64,000 bases of DNA from Lentibacillus daqui (lineage in GTDB: Bacteria; Bacillota; Bacilli; Bacillales; Amphibacillaceae), in assembly GCF_027186265.1 (NCBI RefSeq), contig NZ_CP114176.1, positions 3,596,001 to 3,660,000 of the forward strand, read 5' to 3'. Position numbers and translations under genes: made by a program. The notes beneath the pieces were generated by a model that saw nothing but the letters and a program-made list of their open reading frames with translations, searched no databases and was not told where the DNA came from. Positions 26,446 to 33,241 of this stretch are shown here, piece after piece (the first letter of the stretch is position 1; each line of letters starts with the position of its first letter).

Positions 26446-26539
26446 TTTGATTGCGGTTTTCTATCATGGTGGTCAATAGTTGCAATATAGCAACAGGCAC
26501 ATTACAGATTGCCACAATCAGAAGTAAAATCTCTTCTAT
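26387..26539 (-). CDS. Putative type I toxin-like peptide with ATA start
   Basis: This 50-codon frame has one hydrophobic helix (EEILLLIVAICNVPVAILQLL) followed by a basic polar tail (RNQKKKSS, TTKKTEKTNRD), the plan of YonT/BsrG-like membrane toxins. The ribosome site AAAGGAGGTGA is close to perfect and lies 10 nt before ATA; no ATG, GTG or TTG is at usable distance. The same ribosome site is sequestered by CTCCTT-GTAG-AAAGGAG. Either an ATA start keeps expression very low or a former ATG has mutated (one base). Toxin identity is inferred from architecture, not from homology. Confidence 0.45.
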   Translation of the reverse strand: MEEILLLIVAICNVPVAILQLLTTMIENRNQKKKSSLFATTKKTEKTNRD

Positions 26540-26593
26540 TTCTTACTCACCTCCTTTCTACAAGGAGAGTGGAGGTATCATATCCTCAAAACT

Positions 26594-26621
26594 ATTATAA
26601 CAAGTTTAAAAATTTTTGCAC
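26594..26621 (-). promoter_or_regulatory. Promoter of the toxin-like transcript
   Basis: On the minus strand GTGCAA (26616-26621) and TATAAT (26594-26599) are 16 bp apart. Transcription would start near 26587, so the RNA begins GAGGATATGATA, a sequence complementary to the region 26338-26352 in the 3' part of the same transcript. Confidence 0.5.
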
Positions 26622-27045
26622 GCATTTGTTCGCCAACCACTCTTTGCTTTAGTCCACAGTATATAATAATCATATATGGAATATTGCCCGGGAAATAACC
26701 AATATCAATCCCGCCCCTCTTACACATATTATTCCCCTGTATCCCGCTATTAAGTGCTGTATTTCACTGATCATCAAGCGTCTTTACCAGTGTTTTAGCA
26801 ACTTTACATCTTGTACCTTTAGAAAAATGTGATTCCATATTTGTCTTCTTAATAAACAATGATTTGGCAACGAACATATTTCATTCTTCTACAAAAATCA
26901 ATGATAATCTTCCTAAAAAAACATACGTTCCTTAGTCCTTTTTCATTAATTTGCTTAAATTTAGTTTACTATCCGGCTATCTTTGTCCATACTGAATATC
27001 ATAAATAAATTATACCATTCTATGAAATTGCTTTGAGGAGGAACT
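26622..27045. other. Gene-free stretch before the cell-wall amidase
   Basis: This AT-rich region of 424 bp holds no frame with a ribosome site on either strand. The only clear element is GAGGAGGAAC just before the amidase start. Promoters for the amidase must lie here, but no convincing hexamer pair was found. Confidence 0.4.
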
Positions 27046-28209
27046 ATGTTGCGAAAAATATGTTTTACATTGGGTATTGCTGTTTTGTTTTCTTTATTCT
27101 TTATTCCCCAAGTCAGTCATGCTGAGGATGGTCAAACATACAAAGTCAATGGCACAACCGTGAATGTCAGGACAGCTGCTTCGACTGACTCGGATGTGAT
27201 TGGGAAACTACACGAAGGGGATGAAATTGATATCTTTCAGGAGTCACATGGTTGGCTACAAACATATTACAACGATCAGGAAGCATGGGTGGCATCGCAG
27301 TTTATGACACCTGCTGATTCTGACAGTCAATCCAATATTACAGCATCGTCGAAGGAAACCATTACAGCGCCATCATCTAAAGTAAGGATCCGAACAGGTC
27401 CAGGGACAGAATATAGCATTATCGGTCAGACAACTGAGGGTGAAACGTACCCTTTACTGGAAACAACGAATGATTGGTACAAAGTCACCCTTGAAGATGG
27501 ACAAACTGGGTGGATCGCGTCATGGTTAACAGGTGATCCTGAACAAGAGAACGCACAGGGGAAAACAGAGACTGAAGATCATGGGCAGCAAACAGAGCAA
27601 GTCGAACCTGACACAAAAAATAATAAACCACAGGGAGAACAAGCAGACACTGAGGCACCTGCAAATGGGACGCTTGAAGGTTATACGGTTGTTCTTGACC
27701 CCGGGCATGGTGGCAAAGATCCCGGCTCAAGTGCACAGGACGGTACTTATGAAAAGGACTATACACTTTCTGTAGCGAACAAGGTTGCCGCAAAACTTCA
27801 GAATGCCGGTGCAAATGTGATCGAAACAAGAACCGATGACACGTTTGTTTCATTACAAAATCGTGTAAATATAAGTGGAACAAACAATGCCAATGCCTTT
27901 ATCAGCCTGCATTTTAACGCGTATCCGGAATCTACCATAAATGGGTTCAGTACCCATTATTATGCAACTGAAGACAGCAGACTGGCACAAGATGTACAAT
28001 CAGCACTAAGCAGAAATATGGTACTTTCCAGTCGCGGTATTACGAAGAGTGACTACCATGTCTTACGCGAAAACAGTGAACCGGCAATTTTAATTGAGCT
28101 GGGCTTTATCACCAATACGAATGATTTAGCCAACATCCAAACTGATTATTACCAAAATGCTGTGGCTGATGGCGTTACTGAAGGATTAATCAATTATTTT
28201 CAGAATTGA
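27046..28209 (+). CDS. Secreted N-acetylmuramoyl-L-alanine amidase with two SH3b domains
   Basis: This 387-aa exported enzyme cleaves the bond between N-acetylmuramic acid and the stem peptide. It has a signal peptide (RKICFTLGIAVLFSLFFIPQVSHA, cleavage near residue 26) and SH3b domain 1 at about 30-90 (TTVNVRTAASTDSDVIGKL). SH3b domain 2 is at about 108-168 (KVRIRTGPGTEYSIIGQT). An acidic Gln/Glu linker and the Amidase_3 domain (about 210-385) follow. Zinc ligands are visible in LDPGHGG, SLHFNAY and the Glu of DYTLSV; the catalytic Glu is in ILIELGF. GAGGAGG precedes the ATG. It is monocistronic and has its own terminator. Confidence 0.93.
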   Translation: MLRKICFTLGIAVLFSLFFIPQVSHAEDGQTYKVNGTTVNVRTAASTDSDVIGKLHEGDEIDIFQESHGWLQTYYNDQEAWVASQFMTPADSDSQSNITASSKETITAPSSKVRIRTGPGTEYSIIGQTTEGETYPLLETTNDWYKVTLEDGQTGWIASWLTGDPEQENAQGKTETEDHGQQTEQVEPDTKNNKPQGEQADTEAPANGTLEGYTVVLDPGHGGKDPGSSAQDGTYEKDYTLSVANKVAAKLQNAGANVIETRTDDTFVSLQNRVNISGTNNANAFISLHFNAYPESTINGFSTHYYATEDSRLAQDVQSALSRNMVLSSRGITKSDYHVLRENSEPAILIELGFITNTNDLANIQTDYYQNAVADGVTEGLINYFQN

Positions 28210-28258
28210 GTGAGTACCAGGCACGCGGACAATTCGGGAAATTTGAGTGAATGGAAAG

Positions 28259-28291
28259 GAAGGCTGTCTCGGGATAGAGGCAGCCTTTTTT
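28259..28291 (+). terminator. Rho-independent terminator of the amidase gene
   Basis: AAGGCTGTCTC and GAGGCAGCCTT pair with one wobble around GGGATA and run into TTTTTT. Confidence 0.85.
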
Positions 28292-28301
28292 ATTTTGAAC
28301 A

Positions 28302-28515
28302 CGGGCTAATTCAGCTAAAGAGAGCCCTTCTATGTGTATAACAAAATTTTCATTGGAAGTGTGGTAAATCATTTGCCCAGGTTTGCGTTGAAAAATTGAT
28401 CGTTGGTATTTTGGCCTCAACAATTCTTATTGGCGCAACTTCATCAACAACTTTTTCATCATAATCCAATATGGTGACTAAAACGAATTGATCAGGAAAG
28501 AGATCGCGAACCTTG
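28302..28515 (-). pseudogene. 5'-truncated, frameshifted gene remnant
   Basis: Directly behind the MerR-methyltransferase stop, the minus strand encodes a protein-like stretch (VRDLFPDQFVLVTILDYDEK, then DEVAPIRIVEAKIPTINFST). It ends at a stop in one frame and continues in another as GQMIYHTSNENFVIHIEGLS. It has no start codon. The two pieces read as one protein broken by a small frameshift. I cannot name the family. It is decaying debris, not a working gene. Confidence 0.4.
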
Positions 28516-29547
28516 TTATTTCAAAGCATAAATCATATTCAAAATATCATTAAATCGATAAGTCTTAACATCATATCCTCTTTCCATCAACCAATCCATC
28601 AGCTTTGATTGATCGGCATAAAACTCATCTTCTATCGCCTTGATTGCCAGCCTATTTTCCTCCTGATGAAACGAATCGATTACTTGTTGGCGATGTTGAT
28701 CGTTCTCAAACATTAAATCAACAATACAAATCTGTCCATTATCTTTCAAAACACGGTCCATTTCTACGAGCGCAAGCAATTTTTGTCCATCCGGAATATG
28801 ATGCAAGGCATAGCTTGTCACCACTCCATCTACTTGATTATCCAAAAGTGGTAAAGCGAGAAAGTGACCTTTGCGGGTATCAATCGCTGGATGCTTATGA
28901 TTGCACTGTTTTAACATTTCCTCTGACTGGTCAACACCAATAACGTTGACTCCCTGTGCTAAAAACTGCGAACCAAGGTTTCCGGTGCCAATTCCAATAT
29001 CTAAACAACTATCACCGGAGTTCAATTGCATCGTATGCACGGCTTTAGCTAATGCTTGTTCATAATCTTGATGGACATTAAAACGATCCCCGTGCATCTT
29101 AATGTGCTGATCATAATTCGCAGCTTGTTTATCAAAATTCCATTGGTCTTCCCAATTTTTACGGATATGTTTCATTGCTTTTAAATGTTGGGCTAACTCA
29201 TAAATTTCACTGGTAAAATCCTCATTTTCGGTATGCTCCAGCATCCGATCAATAGTTTCAATCATGTCTTTCATTTCAAGCCATTTCTCAAACAGAACCG
29301 AGCGCTGAATATTCAAGTATTGTTTCATACTCATGTTTGGATTTGCCAAAAGTTCTTGTATGTCACGTACGGAAACACCAACTTCCCGTAACGCTAGAAT
29401 CGTGCTCAGCCGCATCAAATCCGCTTCATGGAATACCCGATAATCATTTTCTCCATCTTTTTTCGGAAACAGCAATCCCTTTTCCTCGTAAAAGCGTATT
29501 GATCTTGCTGTCGTATTCATCTGCTTTGCAACCTCTTTTATATGCAT
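28516..29547 (-). CDS. MerR regulator fused to a SAM-dependent methyltransferase
   Basis: This 343-aa protein joins an N-terminal MerR DNA-binding domain (IKEVAKQMNTTARSIRFYEEKGLLFP, residues about 3-75), a helical linker, and a class I methyltransferase domain from about 155. The methyltransferase shows motif I CLDIGIGTGNLGSQF, the acidic residue in VIGVDQSEEM, and VVTSYALHHIPDG. It may sense or modify a small molecule and activate its own gene. AGGGGGTG precedes the ATG at 29547; an upstream ATG at 29610 lies in the promoter. The promoter has the 19-bp spacer expected for MerR control. Confidence 0.85.
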   Translation of the reverse strand: MHIKEVAKQMNTTARSIRFYEEKGLLFPKKDGENDYRVFHEADLMRLSTILALREVGVSVRDIQELLANPNMSMKQYLNIQRSVLFEKWLEMKDMIETIDRMLEHTENEDFTSEIYELAQHLKAMKHIRKNWEDQWNFDKQAANYDQHIKMHGDRFNVHQDYEQALAKAVHTMQLNSGDSCLDIGIGTGNLGSQFLAQGVNVIGVDQSEEMLKQCNHKHPAIDTRKGHFLALPLLDNQVDGVVTSYALHHIPDGQKLLALVEMDRVLKDNGQICIVDLMFENDQHRQQVIDSFHQEENRLAIKAIEDEFYADQSKLMDWLMERGYDVKTYRFNDILNMIYALK

Positions 29548-29568
29548 TTTCACACCCCCTTCCCTTAC

Positions 29569-29599
29569 ACTATAAACGTTAACGTAAGGGAAAGGTAAA
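29569..29599 (-). promoter_or_regulatory. MerR-type promoter with 19-bp spacer
   Basis: On the minus strand TTTACC (29594-29599) and TATAGT (29569-29574) are separated by 19 bp. The over-long spacer contains the palindrome ACGTTAACGT, inside a wider inverted repeat CCCTTAC-N15-GTAAGGG. This is the arrangement untwisted by MerR-family activators, and the encoded protein is such an activator. Confidence 0.65.
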
Positions 29600-29665
29600 G
29601 GATTTTTCAAGTGTTTTTTTAAATATGTTAAACTAACATCATTACAGTGAAAGGTAGGGAACTTT

Positions 29666-29809
29666 TTGGACCAGCAAATGGAACAATTGACTCATGAAGC
29701 GAAGAAGCGGTTTGGACTTGATCATTATTATTTAAACAGACACCATTACTTTTCGATTATGGTGTCCATGCTGTTACTGGAGAAGTAATACCATTGGATG
29801 AGTTTTAAT
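29666..29809 (+). pseudogene. Short frameshifted gene remnant
   Basis: A plus-strand frame starting at TTG encodes DQQMEQLTHEAKKRFGLDHY and stops after about 40 codons. The adjoining frame continues with FDYGVHAVTGEVIPLDEF and a stop. Codon quality and the way the pieces join suggest a broken gene end, but the family is not recognised. Confidence 0.3.
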
Positions 29810-29890
29810 AGTAGGGGGAGAGGGCGTCAAATACTGATAACCCTACCTTTGAACAGACCAGATACTGCTTTTCACTTTCTCTTTATAAGG

Positions 29891-29962
29891 TTTATCGGCG
29901 ATTTTGGTTTTTTAACGGCGGTTTTGCATGATTTATCGGTGAATTTCACCCTTCTAGCGGGC
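29891..29962 (+). repeat. Short phased array of TTTATCGGCG-like words
   Basis: TTTATCGGCG (29891), TTTAACGGCG (29911), TTTATCGGTG (29932) and TTCTAGCGGG (29952) follow one another at 20, 21 and 20 bp. The spacing is the same as in the arrays at 12369 and 39587. The word is related to their reverse complement (WTATCRRCS). Confidence 0.55.
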
Positions 29963-29977
29963 GGTTTCCAAAATATG

Positions 29978-30008
29978 GTGGGACAAGGAGCCTGTCCTCA
30001 TGTCCCAC
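29978..30008 (-). terminator. Hairpin downstream of the thioesterase gene
   Basis: GTGGGACA and TGTCCCAC pair perfectly, with an inner AGGA/TCCT stem, directly after the stop of the carnitine operon's last gene. The following minus-strand sequence (CATATTTTGG) is only moderately U-rich. Confidence 0.6.
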
Positions 30009-30482
30009 TCATTTGCGCCGGATGCCGATGATGCGGCCTGCTTCTTTTGGTTTTTCTGCTGGTGTATATTGGTCAGCGAGCGCTTTTACTTTGGTATAGA
30101 CATCATTTGGAAATGGTGCTGGTCTTCCAGTGGATTGATCGATACCCATTAGCATTTGTTCGCTGGTTGCTGCACGTTTTCCGTCTTCACCGTACAATTC
30201 ATAAAAAACATGCATGCGTTTTGCATCGTAATCAAGGATTTGCAAATGAACTTCAAATGGTTCATCCAGTTTCATTTCGGCCAGATAGCAGACATGCGTC
30301 TCCATCGTATAGATCGTATAATGCTGTTCTTCCCGAAAAGTATCATCAATACCAATTAATTTCATCAAGCGGTCGACGCCCCAACTGAATGCCCGAACAT
30401 ATTCTGCATCATTCATATGTCCATTATAATCGATCCATTCCTTTTGGACGCGATTTTGCAAAATAACTTTTCCCTCTGCCAT
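30009..30482 (-). CDS. Acyl-CoA thioesterase, probably betainyl-CoA thioesterase
   Basis: This 157-aa hotdog-fold thioesterase carries EWIDYNGHMNDAEYVRAFSWG, the 4HBT-type active-site segment, and ETHVCYLAEMKLDEPFEV. In Sinorhizobium and Pseudomonas carnitine clusters a protein of this kind hydrolyses betainyl-CoA to glycine betaine and CoA. Here it is the last gene of the same operon, which is the basis for the specific call. AAGGGAGGG precedes the ATG at 30482; the frame's earlier ATG (30521) has no ribosome site. Confidence 0.82.
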   Translation of the reverse strand: MAEGKVILQNRVQKEWIDYNGHMNDAEYVRAFSWGVDRLMKLIGIDDTFREEQHYTIYTMETHVCYLAEMKLDEPFEVHLQILDYDAKRMHVFYELYGEDGKRAATSEQMLMGIDQSTGRPAPFPNDVYTKVKALADQYTPAEKPKEAGRIIGIRRK

Positions 30483-30588
30483 TTTAATCCCTCCCTTATC
30501 AGGAATAAAGCTATGAAACAAGTAACCTGGGAACTCATGTTTAGCTCCGGCACCTCGATTAAGAAGCGGTGCTCGGAGCCGTTCTTTC

Positions 30589-31551
30589 TTACAGATTTCC
30601 GTTTAGATTAGCTGCTGGCCAATATTTTTCCAACAGTTGCTGTAGTTCAATCAGGAATTGGTCACGGCGCGTTTCAAGAGCTTCCATTGATACGCCTTCC
30701 GTTTGCGCTTCACTGCCGGTAATAACTTTTTCCGCAAGTTCATCCGTTAATTCCGGTGCGACAAGTTTAGTCCACGGTAGCTTCAATGCTGGGCCAAATT
30801 GTTCCAGTAAATGACGCATACCGGCTTTTCCACCACCCATATGCAAGGTTAAGAAAGGTCCCATTAATGCCCAGCGTAGTCCAGGCCCATAAACAATCGA
30901 TGTGTCTATTTCTTCTGTTGTTGCTGCACCATCATTGACGATATGCAGTGCTTCCCGCCAGATGGCTTCCATCAAACGGTCGGCGATATGGCCTTCTATT
31001 TCTTGTCGAACGATTAACGGCTTCATGCGAATGCCTGTATAAAATGCTTGTGCTTGTTTAACAAATTGACCGTCCGTTGCTTTGCCTCCGACTAATTCGA
31101 CAAGCGGCATTAAGTAAACCGGGTTAAAAGGATGGGCTACAACGACGCGCTCCGGATGTTTCGTACAATCCGCCTGTAATGTACTTGGCAAGATACCAGA
31201 CGTACTGGATGCGATGACAGCATGTTCAGGCGCATATTGATCGATGTCTGCGATGACTTTTCGTTTCAATGGTTCACGTTCCGGCACATTCTCTTGTACA
31301 AAATCTGCCTGACGTAATGCAGTCTCAAGGTCGGATTCAAAATATAGGTTATCCTGCGATGCCTGTGGATCCAGACCATACGTTTCCATTGCCGGCCATG
31401 CATGTGCAACTGCTTCACGCATCCGGCCTTCTGCTGTGGCATCTGGATCGGTTGCTGTAACATGATAGCCGTTGGCAAGGAAACGGGTAATCCATCCGTT
31501 TCCGATAACGCCAGTACCAACGACGGTAATATTTTTAATTTCTGTTGTCAT
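30589..31551 (-). CDS. L-carnitine dehydrogenase (3-hydroxyacyl-CoA dehydrogenase superfamily)
   Basis: This 320-aa NAD-dependent enzyme is predicted to oxidise L-carnitine to 3-dehydrocarnitine. It has the Rossmann motif VVGTGVIGNGWITRFLANGY, ENVPEREPLKRKV, VASSTSGILPS and VVAHPFNPVYLMPLVELVGG, the superfamily's catalytic histidine region. Length matches stand-alone carnitine dehydrogenases rather than FadB-type fusions. It starts 3 bp after the BKACE stop. A partial stem-loop lies in the 106-bp gap before the thioesterase gene. The substrate is deduced from gene context. Confidence 0.87.
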   Translation of the reverse strand: MTTEIKNITVVGTGVIGNGWITRFLANGYHVTATDPDATAEGRMREAVAHAWPAMETYGLDPQASQDNLYFESDLETALRQADFVQENVPEREPLKRKVIADIDQYAPEHAVIASSTSGILPSTLQADCTKHPERVVVAHPFNPVYLMPLVELVGGKATDGQFVKQAQAFYTGIRMKPLIVRQEIEGHIADRLMEAIWREALHIVNDGAATTEEIDTSIVYGPGLRWALMGPFLTLHMGGGKAGMRHLLEQFGPALKLPWTKLVAPELTDELAEKVITGSEAQTEGVSMEALETRRDQFLIELQQLLEKYWPAANLNGNL

Positions 31552-31554
31552 ATA

Positions 31555-32448
31555 TTATGCCTTCTTTCCATTTGGATCCTTCAAATTCAAAAATTCACGT
31601 GCTTCTGCAGGGGACATCACGTCTGATCCCAAGCTTTGAATAATACCAACTGCTTTGTCAACTAGTTGTTCATTCGTAGCCAATGTTCCCTTTTTCAAAT
31701 AAAGGTTGTCTTCTAATCCCACACGAACATTCCCACCTTGCAAGACAGACTCAGCGACCATCGGCATTTGCATCCGTCCGATTCCAAATGCTGCCCAAGT
31801 CGCATTTTCTGAAATTCGGGTTCGCATATATGCCAATGTTTCGGCATCTGCATCAGCGCCCCATGGAATACCCAGACAGAATTGGAACATTGGATCCCCA
31901 TCAATAAGTCCTTCTTTGACTAATTGATTGGCAAAACGTATATGCCCGGTATCAAAGCATTCAAGTTCAGGTTTAACGCCCGCATCCTGAATTAATTTAG
32001 CTTGCTTCCGGAGCCAATCAGTCGGGCTGATATAAACCTGATCACCGAAGTTAACACTGCCACAGTCCAACGTACATATTTCCGGCAGTAACATGCCAAC
32101 TGGTTTGTGGCGTTCCTCTGGTGTTTGCATATCGGTACCTTCTCCGCCTTTGGTTGGGTCGGACTCACTAGGAACCCAGTCACCGCCACCACCAGCAGTG
32201 ATATTGATAATGACATCCGTATCCGCCTCACGAATACGCTCTACAGCCTCTTTAAATAAATTCGCATCATGACTTAGTTTGCCTGTTTCTGGATCTCTTA
32301 CATGTAAATGGGCGATTGTTGCCCCTGCCTTCGCTGCTTTGATAGCAGAATCAGCAATTTCCTTAGGTGTCACTGGTACATAGGAACTTTTCTGTGTTGT
32401 CTCACCTGCACCGGTAATCGCACAGGATAAAATAACGTTATTATTCAA
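31555..32448 (-). CDS. Beta-keto acid cleavage enzyme (BKACE), probably dehydrocarnitine-cleaving
   Basis: This 297-aa protein of the DUF849/3-keto-5-aminohexanoate-cleavage family is a zinc enzyme that condenses a beta-keto acid with acetyl-CoA. Dehydrocarnitine would give acetoacetate and betainyl-CoA. It shows the metal-binding HLHVRDPETG, the ITAGGGGDW loop, ELECFDTGHIRFANQLV and GLEDNLYLKKG. The start is a TTG at 32446-32448 with AAGGAGG 8 nt upstream, overlapping the regulator's stop by 8 bp (coupled translation); the longer frame runs into the regulator. Neighbouring carnitine dehydrogenase and thioesterase support the substrate call. Confidence 0.87.
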   Translation of the reverse strand: MNNNVILSCAITGAGETTQKSSYVPVTPKEIADSAIKAAKAGATIAHLHVRDPETGKLSHDANLFKEAVERIREADTDVIINITAGGGGDWVPSESDPTKGGEGTDMQTPEERHKPVGMLLPEICTLDCGSVNFGDQVYISPTDWLRKQAKLIQDAGVKPELECFDTGHIRFANQLVKEGLIDGDPMFQFCLGIPWGADADAETLAYMRTRISENATWAAFGIGRMQMPMVAESVLQGGNVRVGLEDNLYLKKGTLATNEQLVDKAVGIIQSLGSDVMSPAEAREFLNLKDPNGKKA

Positions 32449-32998
32449 GATGATTTCCTCCTTGTCTATTTTTTGGAACATGGTTAAAGATCTCGCCGCT
32501 TTCAAAAAACTCGGTTAGCCGCTTGATCCAGTCGTAGTAGTCCATCCACTCACGTATCTCGGCAAGAATCTCATCAACCGCCTGTTCATCGGCCTCTGTT
32601 AAAGGATGATCTTCCTGTAAATCTTTCAATTTTCCTTGTAGCTTTTGCTCAAAGTGTTTGCTTTTATTAATCGCTTTACGCCAAGTTGAAGTAAATAAAG
32701 ATACAAAGGTTTGATAATAGTCCTGTTCCACCTGATATAAATCTTTGCGTACACCTTTTTGAAAAACCCTTTCCGCAATATTCAAATCGATCATTTCACG
32801 AACAACCTGACTCATGCGGGTCTTACTCATACCGGTCTCAGCCGATAATTCATCAAGTGTCATTGGTGATCTTTTCATATAAATGATTCCCAACACACGC
32901 CCAACACTTGTGGAAACACCGAAAGAGCTCATGTTGTCAGCAATCTTGTCAATAAATTGTGTTTTCACGTCCGCAATTTTATCTTTATCGCCTTCCAT
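32441..32998 (-). CDS. GbsR/MarR-family regulator of the carnitine cluster
   Basis: This 185-aa winged-helix regulator has GRVLGIIYMKRSPMTLDELSAETGMSKTRMSQVVREMIDLNIAERVFQKG as its DNA-binding domain (residues about 32-85) and a helical C-terminal part with aromatic residues (EWMDYYDWIKRLTEFFE). It matches the GbsR type, which in Bacillus senses choline and controls betaine synthesis and uptake. It is first in the catabolic operon and divergent from the BCCT gene, so it probably controls both, using carnitine or a related trimethylammonium compound as signal. Confidence 0.87.
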   Translation of the reverse strand: MEGDKDKIADVKTQFIDKIADNMSSFGVSTSVGRVLGIIYMKRSPMTLDELSAETGMSKTRMSQVVREMIDLNIAERVFQKGVRKDLYQVEQDYYQTFVSLFTSTWRKAINKSKHFEQKLQGKLKDLQEDHPLTEADEQAVDEILAEIREWMDYYDWIKRLTEFFESGEIFNHVPKNRQGGNHLE

Positions 32999-33039
32999 CG
33001 CTTAACACCCATTTCTATTTGACTTAATGGCACTGTAAC

Positions 33040-33153
33040 ATAAAGTTACGGCTATCCAAAACGTCAAAAACCCTTGCATTTATGAGCATTTCATAGCAAA
33101 TGGAAGCATTTCTGTTATAAACTTTATACATAAAAAATTACACAAACTTTATA
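33040..33153. promoter_or_regulatory. Candidate operators between regulator and BCCT gene
   Basis: AAACTTTATA occurs at 33119-33128 and 33144-33153, exactly 25 bp apart, and TAACTTTAT occurs in reverse orientation at 33040-33048. All three lie in the 243-bp divergent region between the GbsR-like gene and the BCCT gene. Repeats of this kind fit regulator binding sites; the assignment is inference. Confidence 0.4.
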
Positions 33154-33241
33154 AACTATATATCTCATTTAGTTAGGATACACATGTGCTGTATATCTTT
33201 AGCCATTTAAGAAAGGCTATCAATTAAAGAGGTGAGAAGCA

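Noticed and set aside
27485..27883. 132-codon minus-strand frame opposite the SH3b amidase gene
   Set aside because: It is a shadow of the well-supported amidase; the product (FHLYLHDFVMKQTCHRF) has no domain features.
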